The translations under genes were made by a program, and so were the position numbers. The notes under the pieces are model-generated. The model saw only the letters and a list, made by a program, of their open reading frames with translations, ran no database searches and had not been told where the DNA came from. From Quercus robur (lineage: Eukaryota > Streptophyta > Magnoliopsida > Fagales > Fagaceae): DNA of 64,000 bases. Position 1 is the stretch's first letter; the number at the start of each line of letters is the position of its first letter. Shown piece by piece: positions 34,575 through 45,182 of the stretch. The stretch covers positions 30,240,790-30,304,789 of the forward strand of contig NC_065541.1 in NCBI RefSeq assembly GCF_932294415.1, in the 5' to 3' direction.

Positions 34575-35770
34575 GAGTTAAGTTGACTGGGCTTCCTGAC
34601 CCAGCCCAGATATTTGGACTGGTCCCGAGGCAGTCCAAGAGGAATCTAAGGGTAGACAATGGTGATCAACGTATCTCGATTCTAGAGATATCGAGTTTTG
34701 TTCAACATAACTCGGTAACACCTAAATCGAGTTAAGTTGACTGGGCTTCCTGACCCAGCCCAGATAATTGGACTGGTCCAGAGGCAGTCCAAGAGGAATC
34801 TAAGGGTAGACAATGGTGATCAACGTATCTCGATTCTATAGATATCAAGTTTTGTTCAACATAACTCGGTAACACCTAAATCGAGTTAAGTTGACTGGGC
34901 TTCCTGACCCAGCCCAGATATTTGGATTGGTCCCGAGGCAGTCCAAGAGGAATCTAAGGGTAGACAATGGTGATCAACGTATCTCGATTCTACAGATATC
35001 GAGTTTTGTTCAACATAACTCGGTAACACCTAAATCGAGTTAAGTTGACTGGGCTTCCTGACCCAGCCCAGATAATTGGACTGGTCCAGAGGCAGTCCAA
35101 GAGGAATCTAAGTGTAGACAATGGTGATCAACGTATCTCGATTCTATAGATATCGAGTTTTGTTCAACATAACTCGGTAACAACTAAATCGAGTTAAGTT
35201 GACTGGGCTTCCTGACCCAGCCCAGATAATTGGACTGGTCCAGAGGCAGTCCAAGAGGAATCCAAGTGTAGAAAATGGTCTTCAACGTATCTCGATTCTA
35301 AATATATCGAGTTTTGTTCAACATAACTCGGTAACAACTAAATCGAGTTAAGTTGACTGGCTTCCCGACCCAGCCCAGATATTTGGACTGGTCCAGAGGC
35401 AGTCCAAGAGGAATCCAAGTGTGCACAATGGTCTTCAACGTATCTCGATTCTAAATATATCGAGTTTTGTTCAACATAACTCGGTAATAAGTAAATCGAG
35501 TTACCTTGACTGGGCTCAAACACCCAGTCCAGCTATTTGGACTGGTCCAGATACAGTCCAAGACGAATCTAGCTGTGTAGAGTGCTCTCCAACGTAACTC
35601 GGTACCCTATAAATCGAGTTATTTTGAACGTAACTCGGATATAGAGAAATCGAGTAACTTAGATACTTGACAATTGAGAATGGATACAGTCGAAGTGGAT
35701 TGAAAATGGACTGCAACGTAACTCGTTATCTTGAAAATCGAGTTTCATTTAGTATAACCTTGCTACTTGT

Positions 35771-36500
35771 AGTTTTGCTTGCGATTTGCACTGTTCACAC
35801 CCATTCAGTATCGTGCTTATTCATAGTAAAAGTGGACCTGCTGACAACCATGCTGTGAACAACAAGTCATCCATACAAATCATAACCAACCTCAAATATG
35901 AGTACATTCCCCCATTTGCATTACGCGAATAAAAAAATCATCCATATATACAAGCTTATTTGTAAGTAAAGAGCCTCTATGCATTTAAATCAGTTGATGT
36001 ACAAAAATAAAAAGTTCCATTTCTGCATTTTAAACATTCTTCACAATTGTATGTTGAAACTTGGACAGCATCCGCCAACAATGGTTTTCGGCAAACATGG
36101 AGTCATAGCATTTGAGTGACACCTTCTATTTGTTCTTTTCAGAAGTTGCCTCCTTTCTGAGGAGTAGCCAACACAGAAATTAGTATACAACCCATGGTAA
36201 TTAATAAATTGAATTGACAAATATATATATATATATATATATAAGCTTCAAGCTTGCCTGCTTAAATGAGGAGCATCTACAGTTACACCTTGGCAACAAT
36301 TACAAATCTGCAGCAAAACATATACAGTTAGGGAAATAGAGACCTCATGAATACTAGAATATGTACACCACAAACAATAAGATTGAAAGAATACTACAAA
36401 TTACTGCCCACATCTTAATTATAACTCATATAATGTAATATCTAAACATGTAAAGAAGAATAACTTATGATACCCCCTTGTTACTATGATTTGTAATTGT
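35771..36500. other. 3' flank of mudrA; (AT)n repeat
   Basis: Non-coding DNA between the array and the transposase stop codon, with an (AT)n microsatellite at ~36221-36243. Confidence 0.5.
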
Positions 36501-36506
36501 TACCTG

Positions 36507-39134
36507 CTACATAGCACCATGGCTTGTTGAAGCCACCTTTCGAGTTGGACATGTACGACGGTTATGACCCTCTTGGCGACACAACCCACACTTCAACTTT
36601 GGTCCATTCTCAATCCACAATGAGGTTGGCAACTCCCTATCCTCGTCATCCATCTCATTGCGGATTCTCGTGGACTTGGGCCGACCTTTTTCACGGATCA
36701 ACCGCTGGTTTGGCATCACGGTTCTCCTTTCTGCTGGCTCCGGCCATTCTAACCTATCTTTTAGTGGTTGGAATATAGGCTCATAGCTGTGATACCGTTC
36801 TTCAAGGCGGTAGAAATGATCCATATACTCAGTGGCATCATGGTTGTGTTTGGCACAAACTGCTATCAAGTGGGAACAAGGGATCTTGTTTGCTTCCCAT
36901 TTGCCGCACGTGCATGTCATGTCTATGAGGGAAACCCTATGGGTGTGATCTCCCCCGCCAGTGTTCAACAGTGAAGACTGTGTCTCCACTGTATATAACC
37001 GTTGTTGCGCACTCATCCTTCTAACAATATGGAGCTTCGCCTTCTCTTGATTTTCCTCGAACTTGTCATAGGCATATTTGCACCACACTTGCCCCTCTTC
37101 CAACTTCTCTAGGGTTTTGTTTCGACGTTCGTCAAAGTATGAGTTCACCTTGTAAAATGTAAACTTCACCATTGCAGTTATGGGCAAGCTACGTGCGCCC
37201 TTAAGTACCCCATTGAAGCACTCTGACAGGTTGGTTGTCATTGCCCCATATCGGTGCCCATGGTCATGTACAAGTGTCCACTTTTCTTGATTTACCTCCT
37301 TAAGATAGTCGTACGCAGCCGGGTTGACATTCTTGATGCAATCCATGGTGTTCTCAAACTTCCTAACTTGATTCGCAGTTGCTGCGTTCCATACCAAGTT
37401 CTTCAACGGCACACTATTGAAGTTAGTGTTAACATTGCTTACTAAATGGCGGAGGCAATACCGGTGATGGGTTAAGGGCGGTTGCAAGTAGCCCCTAGTG
37501 GTGTCATCGAAGCATGATTGTATCCCACGATGCCTGTCGGATATTATACACAAATTGGTGCGGTCTGTAACATAGGTCAACAGGCATGCCAAGAACCATC
37601 CCCATGTCTCCGTGCTCTCGCTTTCGACAACGGCAAATGCGAGTGGATAAACCTCGTTGTTACCATCTGTTGCCATTGCTATCAACAGCTTTCCTTTGTA
37701 CTTGCCATAAAGGTGCGTTGCATCTATGCTTATCACCGGCCTGCAATGCCTAAACCCTCTAATACACGGACCGAAAGCCCAAAACGCGGAGTTGAATATA
37801 CAAGTCCCCGGGACATTGGGGTCACACTTTAATGTGGTCACAGTATCCGGATCTGCATCAGACAATGCAGCTAGAAATCGTGGCAATTCTGCGTACGACT
37901 CGTCAAAATCCCCGTAAATACGTGCAACTGCCTTCTGTTTGGCTTCCCAAACCTTGTACATAGTTACATCATGCCCATGTCTTGCATGCAACATACTACG
38001 CAAGTCCCTTACCTTTCGGGTTAGGTCTTCCCGTACATACTTCTCAAGTGCAATGGAGATGAACTTTGAATCCATCATCCGCCCATCAGTTGGTAGCTGG
38101 AGGGATGAGCAACTATGGGGACCCTTACATGTACTGATAACCCACATCCCGTGCTTCTTGCTGCAATTGGCCCGAATTGACCACAAACATGCCTCATTCT
38201 TACACCGCACTACCAGCCTATTGGTGTCAAACTTGATGACCTTGTATTGCTTATTATGCTCCACAGAGTAGAGGGTCAACACATATTGAACAGAGGCTTT
38301 ATTCTTGAATAGCATCCCCCTTGCTGGGTGGTCATCTTTATGCCAACTTGTAAGATGTCCTGTACCCAATGCAAGTGATGGGTCATTAATATTGTCCCAT
38401 GTGTTTGATGTGAACCATTCTGGGATAGGAACTGTTGTAAGGCAATCCTCCTCGTTATTTTCGATCAGTGGTACATCTAAGACCTCCGCGTCGTCCACTG
38501 GTCCATCAGTATCAATGAACTCTTCATACACATCTCGGCTGGCATCAATATCAATTCCCCCGTCCATATCAGCTTGGACATGCTCATATGTGTGAGTAGA
38601 CCCTCCCACATCATGTGTATTGGTGGCGCCCACCACTTCAGTGTTGTCCAAATGATCAACCGCACTACATGGTTGAGTATTGTAGGGGAAAGGCGTGGCA
38701 TAGGCAAAGGGAGGATGCACGTCAACCGACAATGAGTGTGGCTCTTCCACCCCACTGGCATGCTGTGAACTTGCACTACCATGGAACCCAACAGCCTCAA
38801 CAGTTACATACAAGTCGGACGCTATGAACTGGGGGGTCCGCTTAATCACTGCCCACATCATGTCCACGTCAGCATCGCAACCCAACGGATTTGAGTTGTA
38901 GACAACCTGAGTACTCACAAGTATCTGGGGGGCATGGTACACAATGGATATCTTATGTGACTCCTTGTCCAACCGTAGAGCTTCCATTATCTTCCGGTGC
39001 ATTTTTCTCAAGTGTGTTCCCCATTTCAACTCAATGAACTTCTGCTTCACTGACTCGCCTTTATAGGACAGCCCATGCAAGTCATGGAAATACTGTTCCC
39101 CATCATAGTAAACGTAGAAACAGTGACGACCCAT
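36507..39134 (-). CDS. mudrA: MULE transposase (mudrA type), 875 aa, intact
   Basis: Cut-and-paste transposase of the Mutator superfamily, presumed to bind the terminal repeats and excise the element in the nucleus. The start chosen is the ATG at 39134 (MGRHCFYVYYDGEQY); the longer open frame begins with TTG. Domains: residues ~270-343, the Mutator N-terminal zinc-binding domain (VVRCKNEACLWSIRA ... HSC); residues ~440-640, the RNase H-fold MULE catalytic core with D471 (ISIDATHLYG), D533 (IISDRHRG) and E638 (TTNLSECFNGV), and CLRH before the third acid; residues 741-755, the SWIM finger CTCGKWEANKIPCSH; residues 849-862, a zinc knuckle CGLCRQEGHNRRTC. Length is normal for mudrA. No stop or frameshift, all three acids present. 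A splice acceptor-like CCAG just upstream of the ATG leaves room for a 5' exon. Confidence 0.95.
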   Translation of the reverse strand: MGRHCFYVYYDGEQYFHDLHGLSYKGESVKQKFIELKWGTHLRKMHRKIMEALRLDKESHKISIVYHAPQILVSTQVVYNSNPLGCDADVDMMWAVIKRTPQFIASDLYVTVEAVGFHGSASSQHASGVEEPHSLSVDVHPPFAYATPFPYNTQPCSAVDHLDNTEVVGATNTHDVGGSTHTYEHVQADMDGGIDIDASRDVYEEFIDTDGPVDDAEVLDVPLIENNEEDCLTTVPIPEWFTSNTWDNINDPSLALGTGHLTSWHKDDHPARGMLFKNKASVQYVLTLYSVEHNKQYKVIKFDTNRLVVRCKNEACLWSIRANCSKKHGMWVISTCKGPHSCSSLQLPTDGRMMDSKFISIALEKYVREDLTRKVRDLRSMLHARHGHDVTMYKVWEAKQKAVARIYGDFDESYAELPRFLAALSDADPDTVTTLKCDPNVPGTCIFNSAFWAFGPCIRGFRHCRPVISIDATHLYGKYKGKLLIAMATDGNNEVYPLAFAVVESESTETWGWFLACLLTYVTDRTNLCIISDRHRGIQSCFDDTTRGYLQPPLTHHRYCLRHLVSNVNTNFNSVPLKNLVWNAATANQVRKFENTMDCIKNVNPAAYDYLKEVNQEKWTLVHDHGHRYGAMTTNLSECFNGVLKGARSLPITAMVKFTFYKVNSYFDERRNKTLEKLEEGQVWCKYAYDKFEENQEKAKLHIVRRMSAQQRLYTVETQSSLLNTGGGDHTHRVSLIDMTCTCGKWEANKIPCSHLIAVCAKHNHDATEYMDHFYRLEERYHSYEPIFQPLKDRLEWPEPAERRTVMPNQRLIREKGRPKSTRIRNEMDDEDRELPTSLWIENGPKLKCGLCRQEGHNRRTCPTRKVASTSHGAM

Positions 39135-39284
39135 GCCAGACCTGGATAAGGACAATTAATTGTGGTTATCATGCAGAAGATAGGGGGTTATGTTAATGCA
39201 ACAGTAATTAATCTTTTACAGATGCACTATGATGCTATCCTAATTATAGGTGTACACACTTGATTCGTTTGGACACAAACATTG

Positions 39285-39861
39285 GCCTTTTAGGGGAGAC
39301 GTGCCACAACAAAGAATCAGGGTGTTTGTAATATCGCTTGGTAAGGATGCAATATGGAGTAGGAAAATGCAAACATGGTCAGCAAAACACTTTCACCTCG
39401 CAGGCTTTCTTTTTCAGAACCCACACAGTAAAGACTTTTAGAACTGAAAGAGCCATACAATTTAAACCTCAGTATACAGTACACATCATTGTTAATATGT
39501 ATGAATGAATGCATATGTCATCATATGAATTCACCGTACAATGTTTGTTTATATATATGTTTATTTAGAATGATTATATACATATTTCCCAAAATAATTC
39601 TCAAAAATAATTAGTATACACATTACTATATAAAACTCGACATATTTAGGAACAATATGTATACAATGTCACTATCACACACACACACACACATATAAGA
39701 TTATTCTCACATAAGTCATAAGAGCACACAATAATTAATCATTTCTTGGACAATTTTTTCTAGGATTTTCAATGCATTAACAGTTTTTGCAATTCCTAAC
39801 AAAAATGTTTCAAAAAATTGGTGCCCTAAGCACATACATTATATGTAAACATACCTATACA

Positions 39862-39893
<32 letters not shown>

Positions 39894-39956
39894 CATGTGA
39901 TCATATATGGGTAGGTAGCTTTGTTTATATTTACATATATTTGCATAGACATACAT

Positions 39957-40004
<48 letters not shown>

Positions 40005-40400
40005 ATATATATATACATATATTTGGGAATGCCACATATACATCTTATGATATGGGTAAGTACGTTTGTCTATATATACATATATCTATACATACATACA
40101 TTTATGTATATATATACACACACATAATGTCAGAATAAGACAGTTGTAGAAAGCAATCCAAATTATAAGTAGTTATGTAAGTCAATCCATTTATAAGTAG
40201 TTATGTAAGTGAATATATACCTGTCAGGGAAGATGTGCCAGAACAAAGAAGAAGGGGACCACAGCAACAGCACACCTGGTGAGGATGCAATAATGACAAG
40301 GAAAATGGCAGAAGAGTTAGCAAACTTTGTTCACCTCATAGGCTTTCTTTTTCAGAGACCAGACAGTGAAGGTTTTCAACACAGATAGAGCCAGACACGT
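39285..40400. repeat. ~170-bp direct repeat pair flanking microsatellites
   Basis: 39290-39455 and 40225-40395 share GGGAGACGTGCCA-AACAAAGAA-like sequence, GGTRAGGATGCAATA, and the phrase GGCTTTCTTTTTCAGA. They bracket ~770 bases rich in (TA)n and (TG)n between the divergent mudrA and hybrid-binding-domain genes. Each contains a TTTCAG that could act as a splice acceptor for transcripts on the + strand. Confidence 0.65.
39864..40128. repeat. (TG)n/(TA)n/(ACAT)n microsatellite cluster
   Basis: Several TATATA and GTGTGT runs and ACATACAT blocks. Overlapping ORFs here are only low-complexity translations. Confidence 0.85.
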
Positions 40401-40435
40401 GCATGGATTCTGAAATGTGGGGAGGGGGACAACAT

Positions 40436-40605
40436 GACTCGATATTAAAGAAATCGATTTTATATAAAACTCGATACCACATAAATCGAGTTACTGTTGA
40501 CAAGACGTATTGAAATGATGGCATTTCAGAAACTCGGTTAATTAGAAGTCGAGTTACATGTAACTCCACATGCTATAACTCGATTTCTATAGATTCGAGT
40601 TTTAG
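40436..40605. promoter_or_regulatory. AACTCGAT/ATCGAGTT motif cluster 4, upstream of the hybrid-binding gene
   Basis: Four inverted pairs, ending ~100 bases before the ATG at 40701 in the mudrA / hybrid-binding intergenic region. The position suggests promoter or transposase-binding function; this is inference. Confidence 0.6.
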
Positions 40606-40700
40606 CCCCATTTCCTCTACAAAAGCCCACTTCACACGTTAGAAGGTGCAACCACATTCTAGCGCAAAGAGTTCCCACCATTGCGTTTTTGTAGAGCAGG

Positions 40701-41138
40701 ATGGGACGAACCTATGTTGTGTTTAACGGTCGTGTTCCAGGCATATACGACAGTTGGCTAGATGCGAGTAGACAAGTTCATAAATTCCCAAACGCCAATC
40801 ACAAATCATATAAAGATCGAAGGGAAGCCGAAGCTGCATACATGGAGTATTTGCATGGTAATGGTATGGGCGTGCATGGTGGTGTGTCTACATCGTGGGA
40901 AACTCCAAACATATCAACCTCAACTCCTCCTAGCACTTCTCAAAGCGAAGGAACCAACTATGGCAGTGGAGACATTAGGCACACTTTGTTAAGGTATCAG
41001 TTGGAAGTTGCCATTGAGGAGCGTGACCACGCAAGGAGGATCGCAACGTTGAGTGCAAACATGTTGAATGAAGTGGTGGCTCATGTTGTGGGGGATGATG
41101 AAGTTGATGCACCCACGAGACAACGTACGGATGCATGA
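40701..41138 (+). CDS. RNase H1 N-terminal (hybrid-binding) domain protein, 145 aa
   Basis: Residues 3-50 (YVVFNGRVPGIYDSW, QVHKFPNANHKSYK, REAEAAY) match the small RNA:DNA-hybrid / dsRNA-binding domain found at the N-terminus of RNase H1 and in related plant proteins. The conserved VVF-GR-PGIY-SW, the K/Y pair of the SYKDR loop and EAEAAY are all visible. No RNase H catalytic domain follows. Instead there is a Ser/Thr-rich linker and a helical region (RYQLEVAIEERDHARRIATL), ending DAPTRQRTDA. The gene is complete, single exon, divergent from mudrA. A hybrid-binding protein beside a DNA transposase is unexpected; it might act on nucleic-acid intermediates or silencing RNAs, but this is speculation. 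Confidence 0.8.
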   Translation: MGRTYVVFNGRVPGIYDSWLDASRQVHKFPNANHKSYKDRREAEAAYMEYLHGNGMGVHGGVSTSWETPNISTSTPPSTSQSEGTNYGSGDIRHTLLRYQLEVAIEERDHARRIATLSANMLNEVVAHVVGDDEVDAPTRQRTDA

Positions 41139-41139
41139 A

Positions 41140-41970
41140 TGCAAAAGTACGACTTCTTGTTGTGGTATTTAGTAAGATATGTATACTTCCAAGTACCATC
41201 TGTTGTCATGTGTGCTTTAAGTAGAAGTGTCATCGTTTTCCAATTGTTTCACTGGCAGATATGTATATATGGAAAAATAACCTTATTATTTTTGTTTTTG
41301 GACTACTTTGGTCTTATTCGGTCCATTATATCTACTTTGGTCTTATTCGGTCAACTGTGGTTTCTAGGAAAATCGGTGTACTACATTCTATTTACTCTAT
41401 TTGATCCTATTCAGTCAGCTTTGGTCGTACCCCGTCTATTTGATTCATTGCAGTCCATTATTGTGTAGTTACAAAATACTACATCAGCCTATACACAATG
41501 AGCCACGATTAACGAATGTACATGACGTAAAAAACAACAATGAATTGCATAACCTCTACATGAACGATTTGGAAATCCTCCTCGTTGGAGGATTCACTGC
41601 AATCCATACCAATCAAAGAAAATTCAAAGTTTAAAAAAGATAGGATTGGAATTATTCATACATGATAAATCGTCCAACATTAGAAAATTATCTACATTCT
41701 TCAAGTCACTTCTGAAAATTTTAATAGCCACAATATAGAAAGTCCAGAACAAAATGACCATGAATAAAAATTGACACCAACCAACTAAAAAAACAAATAA
41801 CACAGCTATATAAAGGTTCTTGAATCCCAAACACAGTAAATAAAACCCTAAAATTATGATGTACCTTGTAATATTATTCTGAATTAGAAAAAAAATGAAC
41901 ACTTAAAATTTAAAAGTTACGTAATCTCGTGAACATTACATGGAATACTACAGGTTTCAATAGATACATT
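41140..41970. other. Non-coding interior of the giant MULE
   Basis: 3' flank of the hybrid-binding gene. The phrase TACTTTGGTCTTATTCGGTC repeats at ~41306 and ~41335. No exon was recognised. Confidence 0.45.
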
Positions 41971-41971
41971 A

Positions 41972-42118
41972 CTATATCTTCCCTCTAGCTAGCTCCACTG
42001 GACAAAACAGGTTCATCTCTATGAGAGTGGTCTTGCCACTGCCAATTCTGCCAACAATACGTATTTTGTGCCCTTCCTCAAATGTGCAACTGATCCCCCT
42101 CAGAACAAGTGCATCAGC
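41972..42118 (-). pseudogene. Captured ABCC-type transporter fragment (Walker A)
   Basis: The minus frame reads [20 protein letters not shown] then [20 protein letters not shown] and ends VELARGKI-stop. It matches the second nucleotide-binding domain of plant MRP/ABCC transporters, where the sequence is [28 protein letters not shown]. The Walker A P-loop is GRIGSGKTT. Only ~49 codons are present, with no other ABC motifs, so it is a non-functional captured piece inside the giant MULE. Confidence 0.82.
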
Positions 42119-42633
42119 CTATATTTGATCTGTTTTATCAATGATATATAAAGCCATATTATAAAGCCAAGTTTGAAGCAAATAACACAACTCTCAATCA
42201 TGTGAAGATAAATAGAAAACCAGTCAGATTGGTAATGAATGCCAAAGCATTAGTCCGCTTAGATAAAGTCCGGAAGAGCAACTTCAAATCAAGAATGCTT
42301 GCACTTCCGTCAAAAGTGCAAGCATTCCTTTCCCACTAAATACTCCACAGGAGACAAAGAGGTATCATCATGTCTAAATTTTTTAGCAATCAAACCATGT
42401 AAAGCACTAAACATATGACGATTACCCATGTCAACAGTTTGGTCAATTAATGCCAACTTATAGATCAAAAGTCTTATTAAATGCTTCTTCCACTTCTAAC
42501 TTATAGGAAGCTCAAAGAAAATATGTTTGATGATCACCAAACAGACATGTAAGAAGAAAATTTTACAGCATCGTTAGTTTGCAAAATCTACAATTATTTT
42601 CATTCCCACATGATTTCAACACATTGCAGATAA

Positions 42634-42635
<2 letters not shown>

Positions 42636-42670
<35 letters not shown>
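42636..42670. repeat. (TA)n microsatellite
   Basis: A pure TA run between the ABCC and PLAA fragments. Confidence 0.85.
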
Positions 42671-42675
<5 letters not shown>

Positions 42676-42704
42676 CAATGAAGGCAAATAAATGGAAAAA
42701 ATAC

Positions 42705-43032
42705 CTGTATGCCCAACAAAAGTATGTGTACATTTGCTTCCTCTCCAAAGTTTTAAAGTTGTATCACTTGAACCTAAAATCGTGGTAGCATAAAAATGAA
42801 CCCCATAAGTTCATAGTGAAAGACAAAGTAGTTGATAATGCATTCCAATCTGATGTAACCAGTTCCAACTACCAACAAAATCTAAAACAATATCTAGCAG
42901 AACAGTCATCTACTGAATCATATTATACCTGTAACAAGCTCGCCTGAAGGCAGCTTTATGAGTGCTTGGATTGCTGCCTTATGAGCCTCCCAGGATTCTG
43001 AAGGTTGGCCACTTCTCCAACGTCTTAATGTG
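42705..43032 (-). pseudogene. Captured PLAA/DOA1 WD40 gene fragment, two exons
   Basis: Exons 42929-43032 and 42705-42773 with intact splice sites and matching phase read TLRRWRSGQPSESWEAHKAA-IQALIKLPSGELVTG | SSDTTLKLWRGSKCTHTF-VGHT. This is a stretch of WD40 repeats characteristic of phospholipase A2-activating protein (DOA1/UFD3), a ubiquitin-binding Cdc48 cofactor. There are no stops within the two exons, but the 5' and 3' parts of the gene are missing. Retained introns show capture from genomic DNA rather than from mRNA. It lies beside the ABCC piece on the same strand. Confidence 0.85.
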
Positions 43033-43244
43033 CTGTGGTGAAGGAGACATTAGATACTAACCGAAAATTATTGAGAAAAATGCATATACCTTTGTAAGCA
43101 TAGATAATAATTCAGACCCAAAAAACGGCAATACACAAACAATAAAAGTAACATTCAAACAGTATGCAAATTTTTCATTAATGCCTCCATCAATTCATTA
43201 AAGCAAATGATGGACAAGATTTGATTCATTGGCCAATGACAGAC

Positions 43245-43287
<43 letters not shown>

Positions 43288-44347
43288 TGAAAATCATAAA
43301 ATAAGAAGGCTAATTGATGAAAAAATCAATAATCAATTAAATGTTTCTCATTGGGTTCCCAATTTGCTACCAAAATGAAAAGGTAATATATACAATGATA
43401 AATAACAATTACAAACCCCAAGAAGCGAAAGGAACAAAACATGCACACATAACTAAGATTTTTGCCGTTTTCAGCTTTGGGTAAGTTATATTGTGAGCTG
43501 CTCTAGAACAATGCTAGAAAAAAATATAAATTCTATTCTCCAAAGTTCCTACTAACGAACTTGTAATCAAATGTACACAGATCTAATCATTCTAGAGAGG
43601 AGGGGATTGAAAGGAGATTAAAAATAATAAAATGGGAAGGAGGATGTACCAATCTAGGAATTGTAGGGAAGGCGAATCAGAAAATTAGGAGAGAGACACA
43701 TACCTAGCCAAGCATTGTAGAGACTCGGATAAATGATTTGCTACAAAGGAGTTGGTTCTGCCATTGATCCGCATAAACTTCGTCATCAAACTCTTTTACA
43801 GAAAGTATCAAATTACTTCTTCTTGCTTATCAACAATACCACACATTTGTTTCTCACAAAAATAACAAAAATAAAAAAACAAATTACTCTCTTACAACCC
43901 ACTTTACTGTAGCTAACAACATACAAAAACACAAGAAAGTTTGGCTTCAAATGAATACCAATCCAGACATTTGTCAAATTGCAATCAAAACTCCAAGTGC
44001 AGAAAAACTTCCTAATACATCAATAAATACAATACGCCTTATGGGTTTTCTCCAAAATATCAATTTCTTGACAACAAACACATTGACAGCCAGTATTCTC
44101 CCCAAGCAATGATCCAGAAATAGATGCACAGCCACCAAGATTCTCCCCAATTAGTAGAACATTTTGCATGCTTATTCCAGTCACCTATACACATGAAGAA
44201 TAAGCACACAAGGACAATCCAGCTCAATGGCCTTTTCGTGTCCACCATTGCAGTTAGGTCTAAAAAAAAAATACGACTTTAGAAGAAAAGTGAAACGTAA
44301 CTATGCAGTCACCTATAGGCAGGAAGTATAAGCATACACTAAGGCAT
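43033..44347. other. Non-coding interior, with (TA)n and a short duplication
   Basis: A (TA)n run is at ~43251-43287. Two diverged ~120-base copies at ~44165-44260 and ~44308-44400 (GTCACCTATA ... CCTTTTCGTGTCC) give look-alike short ORFs. The second copy overlaps the last PMD exon. No further captured exon was recognised with confidence. Confidence 0.45.
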
Positions 44348-45182
44348 TTAATGATCTTTTCGTTTCCGCCCATATGCCCTGACAGGTCTAATCTTACCTG
44401 TTTCATCAGACACAACAGCATAATTAAATTAACATAATCAATCAAATGCACAGTACAAGTAGCTCAAGAAGATGGGAAGTGTAGACGAAGTACATACCAT
44501 CACCGGTCCCGCAATCGGGAGCATGCGCACGCGGGCGTCGCGATCTCCGCAAAGCCTCCACCGGCTCAATGTCCTCAGCTGGTATCTGCTCAATCTGTAC
44601 AGCCTCTCCGTGGGCGGTTTGAGATGGAGCTGACATGGTGGGGTCCACATGCACTAGAGGTGGGGTGGGCATGCCTGGTGTGGGGACAAATATGCATCCA
44701 CCATCATGGGCAGATCCACTGAAAACTGGGGGCGACATACGAGGAGGGCCCTCAAAGTCCGTGCTAGCACCATAGGATGTAGTGTGGGCTGGAACAGTGC
44801 CCTAATGATCAACGCTATGGGATGGCCCAGCACCATCGCCAGGCGTGCATCGCGGTGTCCTGCCGTCGTCATCAGACAGTACCCAATCAGTGCCAAGCCA
44901 TGCCTCTTCTACAACCTCCTCATTACCTTCCTCGTAGATGGGAGCCGACTCGTTCGTACGGCTGCGACCAGCTTGACCACCTCCACGATGTCCACCCCCA
45001 CGAGACCCACCACATTGCCCGCCACGAACTGGGGCCTGTGTATCAATGTCAACTGCTTCTGCAAGCGCATTCGCCAATTTAAGTCGGCCTAGCTCCTCCA
45101 CAAGCTCTAGTGTAAATGTAAGGTCAATGTGCATGTCAGAACCTTCATCGCACCTCGGTATAGACCTAATCATCGTCCGAAC

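Larger units (their letters stand above)
30777..35770. repeat. 154-bp tandem array with AACTCGAT/ATCGAGTT pairs (cluster 3)
   Basis: Units opening GATA-TTGGACTGGTCC start at 30993, 31147 (split by the LTR element), 34609, 34763, 34917, 35071, 35225 and 35378, with a diverged one near 35532, a 153-154 base period. Each unit has two inverted motif pairs (CTCGATTCTA-GATATCGAG and AACTCGGTAACACCTAAAT-CGAGTT) and a CTTCCTGACCCAGCCCAG joint. Inner units are nearly identical and outer units are more diverged. Confidence 0.92.

Noticed and set aside
16975-35770. Regularly spaced palindromic repeats as a CRISPR array
   Set aside because: This is a plant nuclear region. The repeats are 154-bp tandem units and scattered motif pairs without unique spacers or cas genes.
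36524-38827. Several + strand ORFs of 60-110 residues
   Set aside because: Shadows of the mudrA coding strand.
39855-40138. Ile/Tyr/His-rich ORFs on both strands
   Set aside because: Translations of TA/TG/ACAT microsatellites.
43700-43800. Possible further captured exon (minus frame FMRINGRTNSFVANHLSESL)
   Set aside because: Too short and no family recognised; no splice phase linking it to the PLAA fragment.
44060-44451. Two short ORFs with signal-peptide-like starts (MVDTKRPLSW..., MHLIDYVNL...)
   Set aside because: They arise from a ~120-base duplication, one copy overlapping the last PMD exon; no conserved mature peptide could be recognised.
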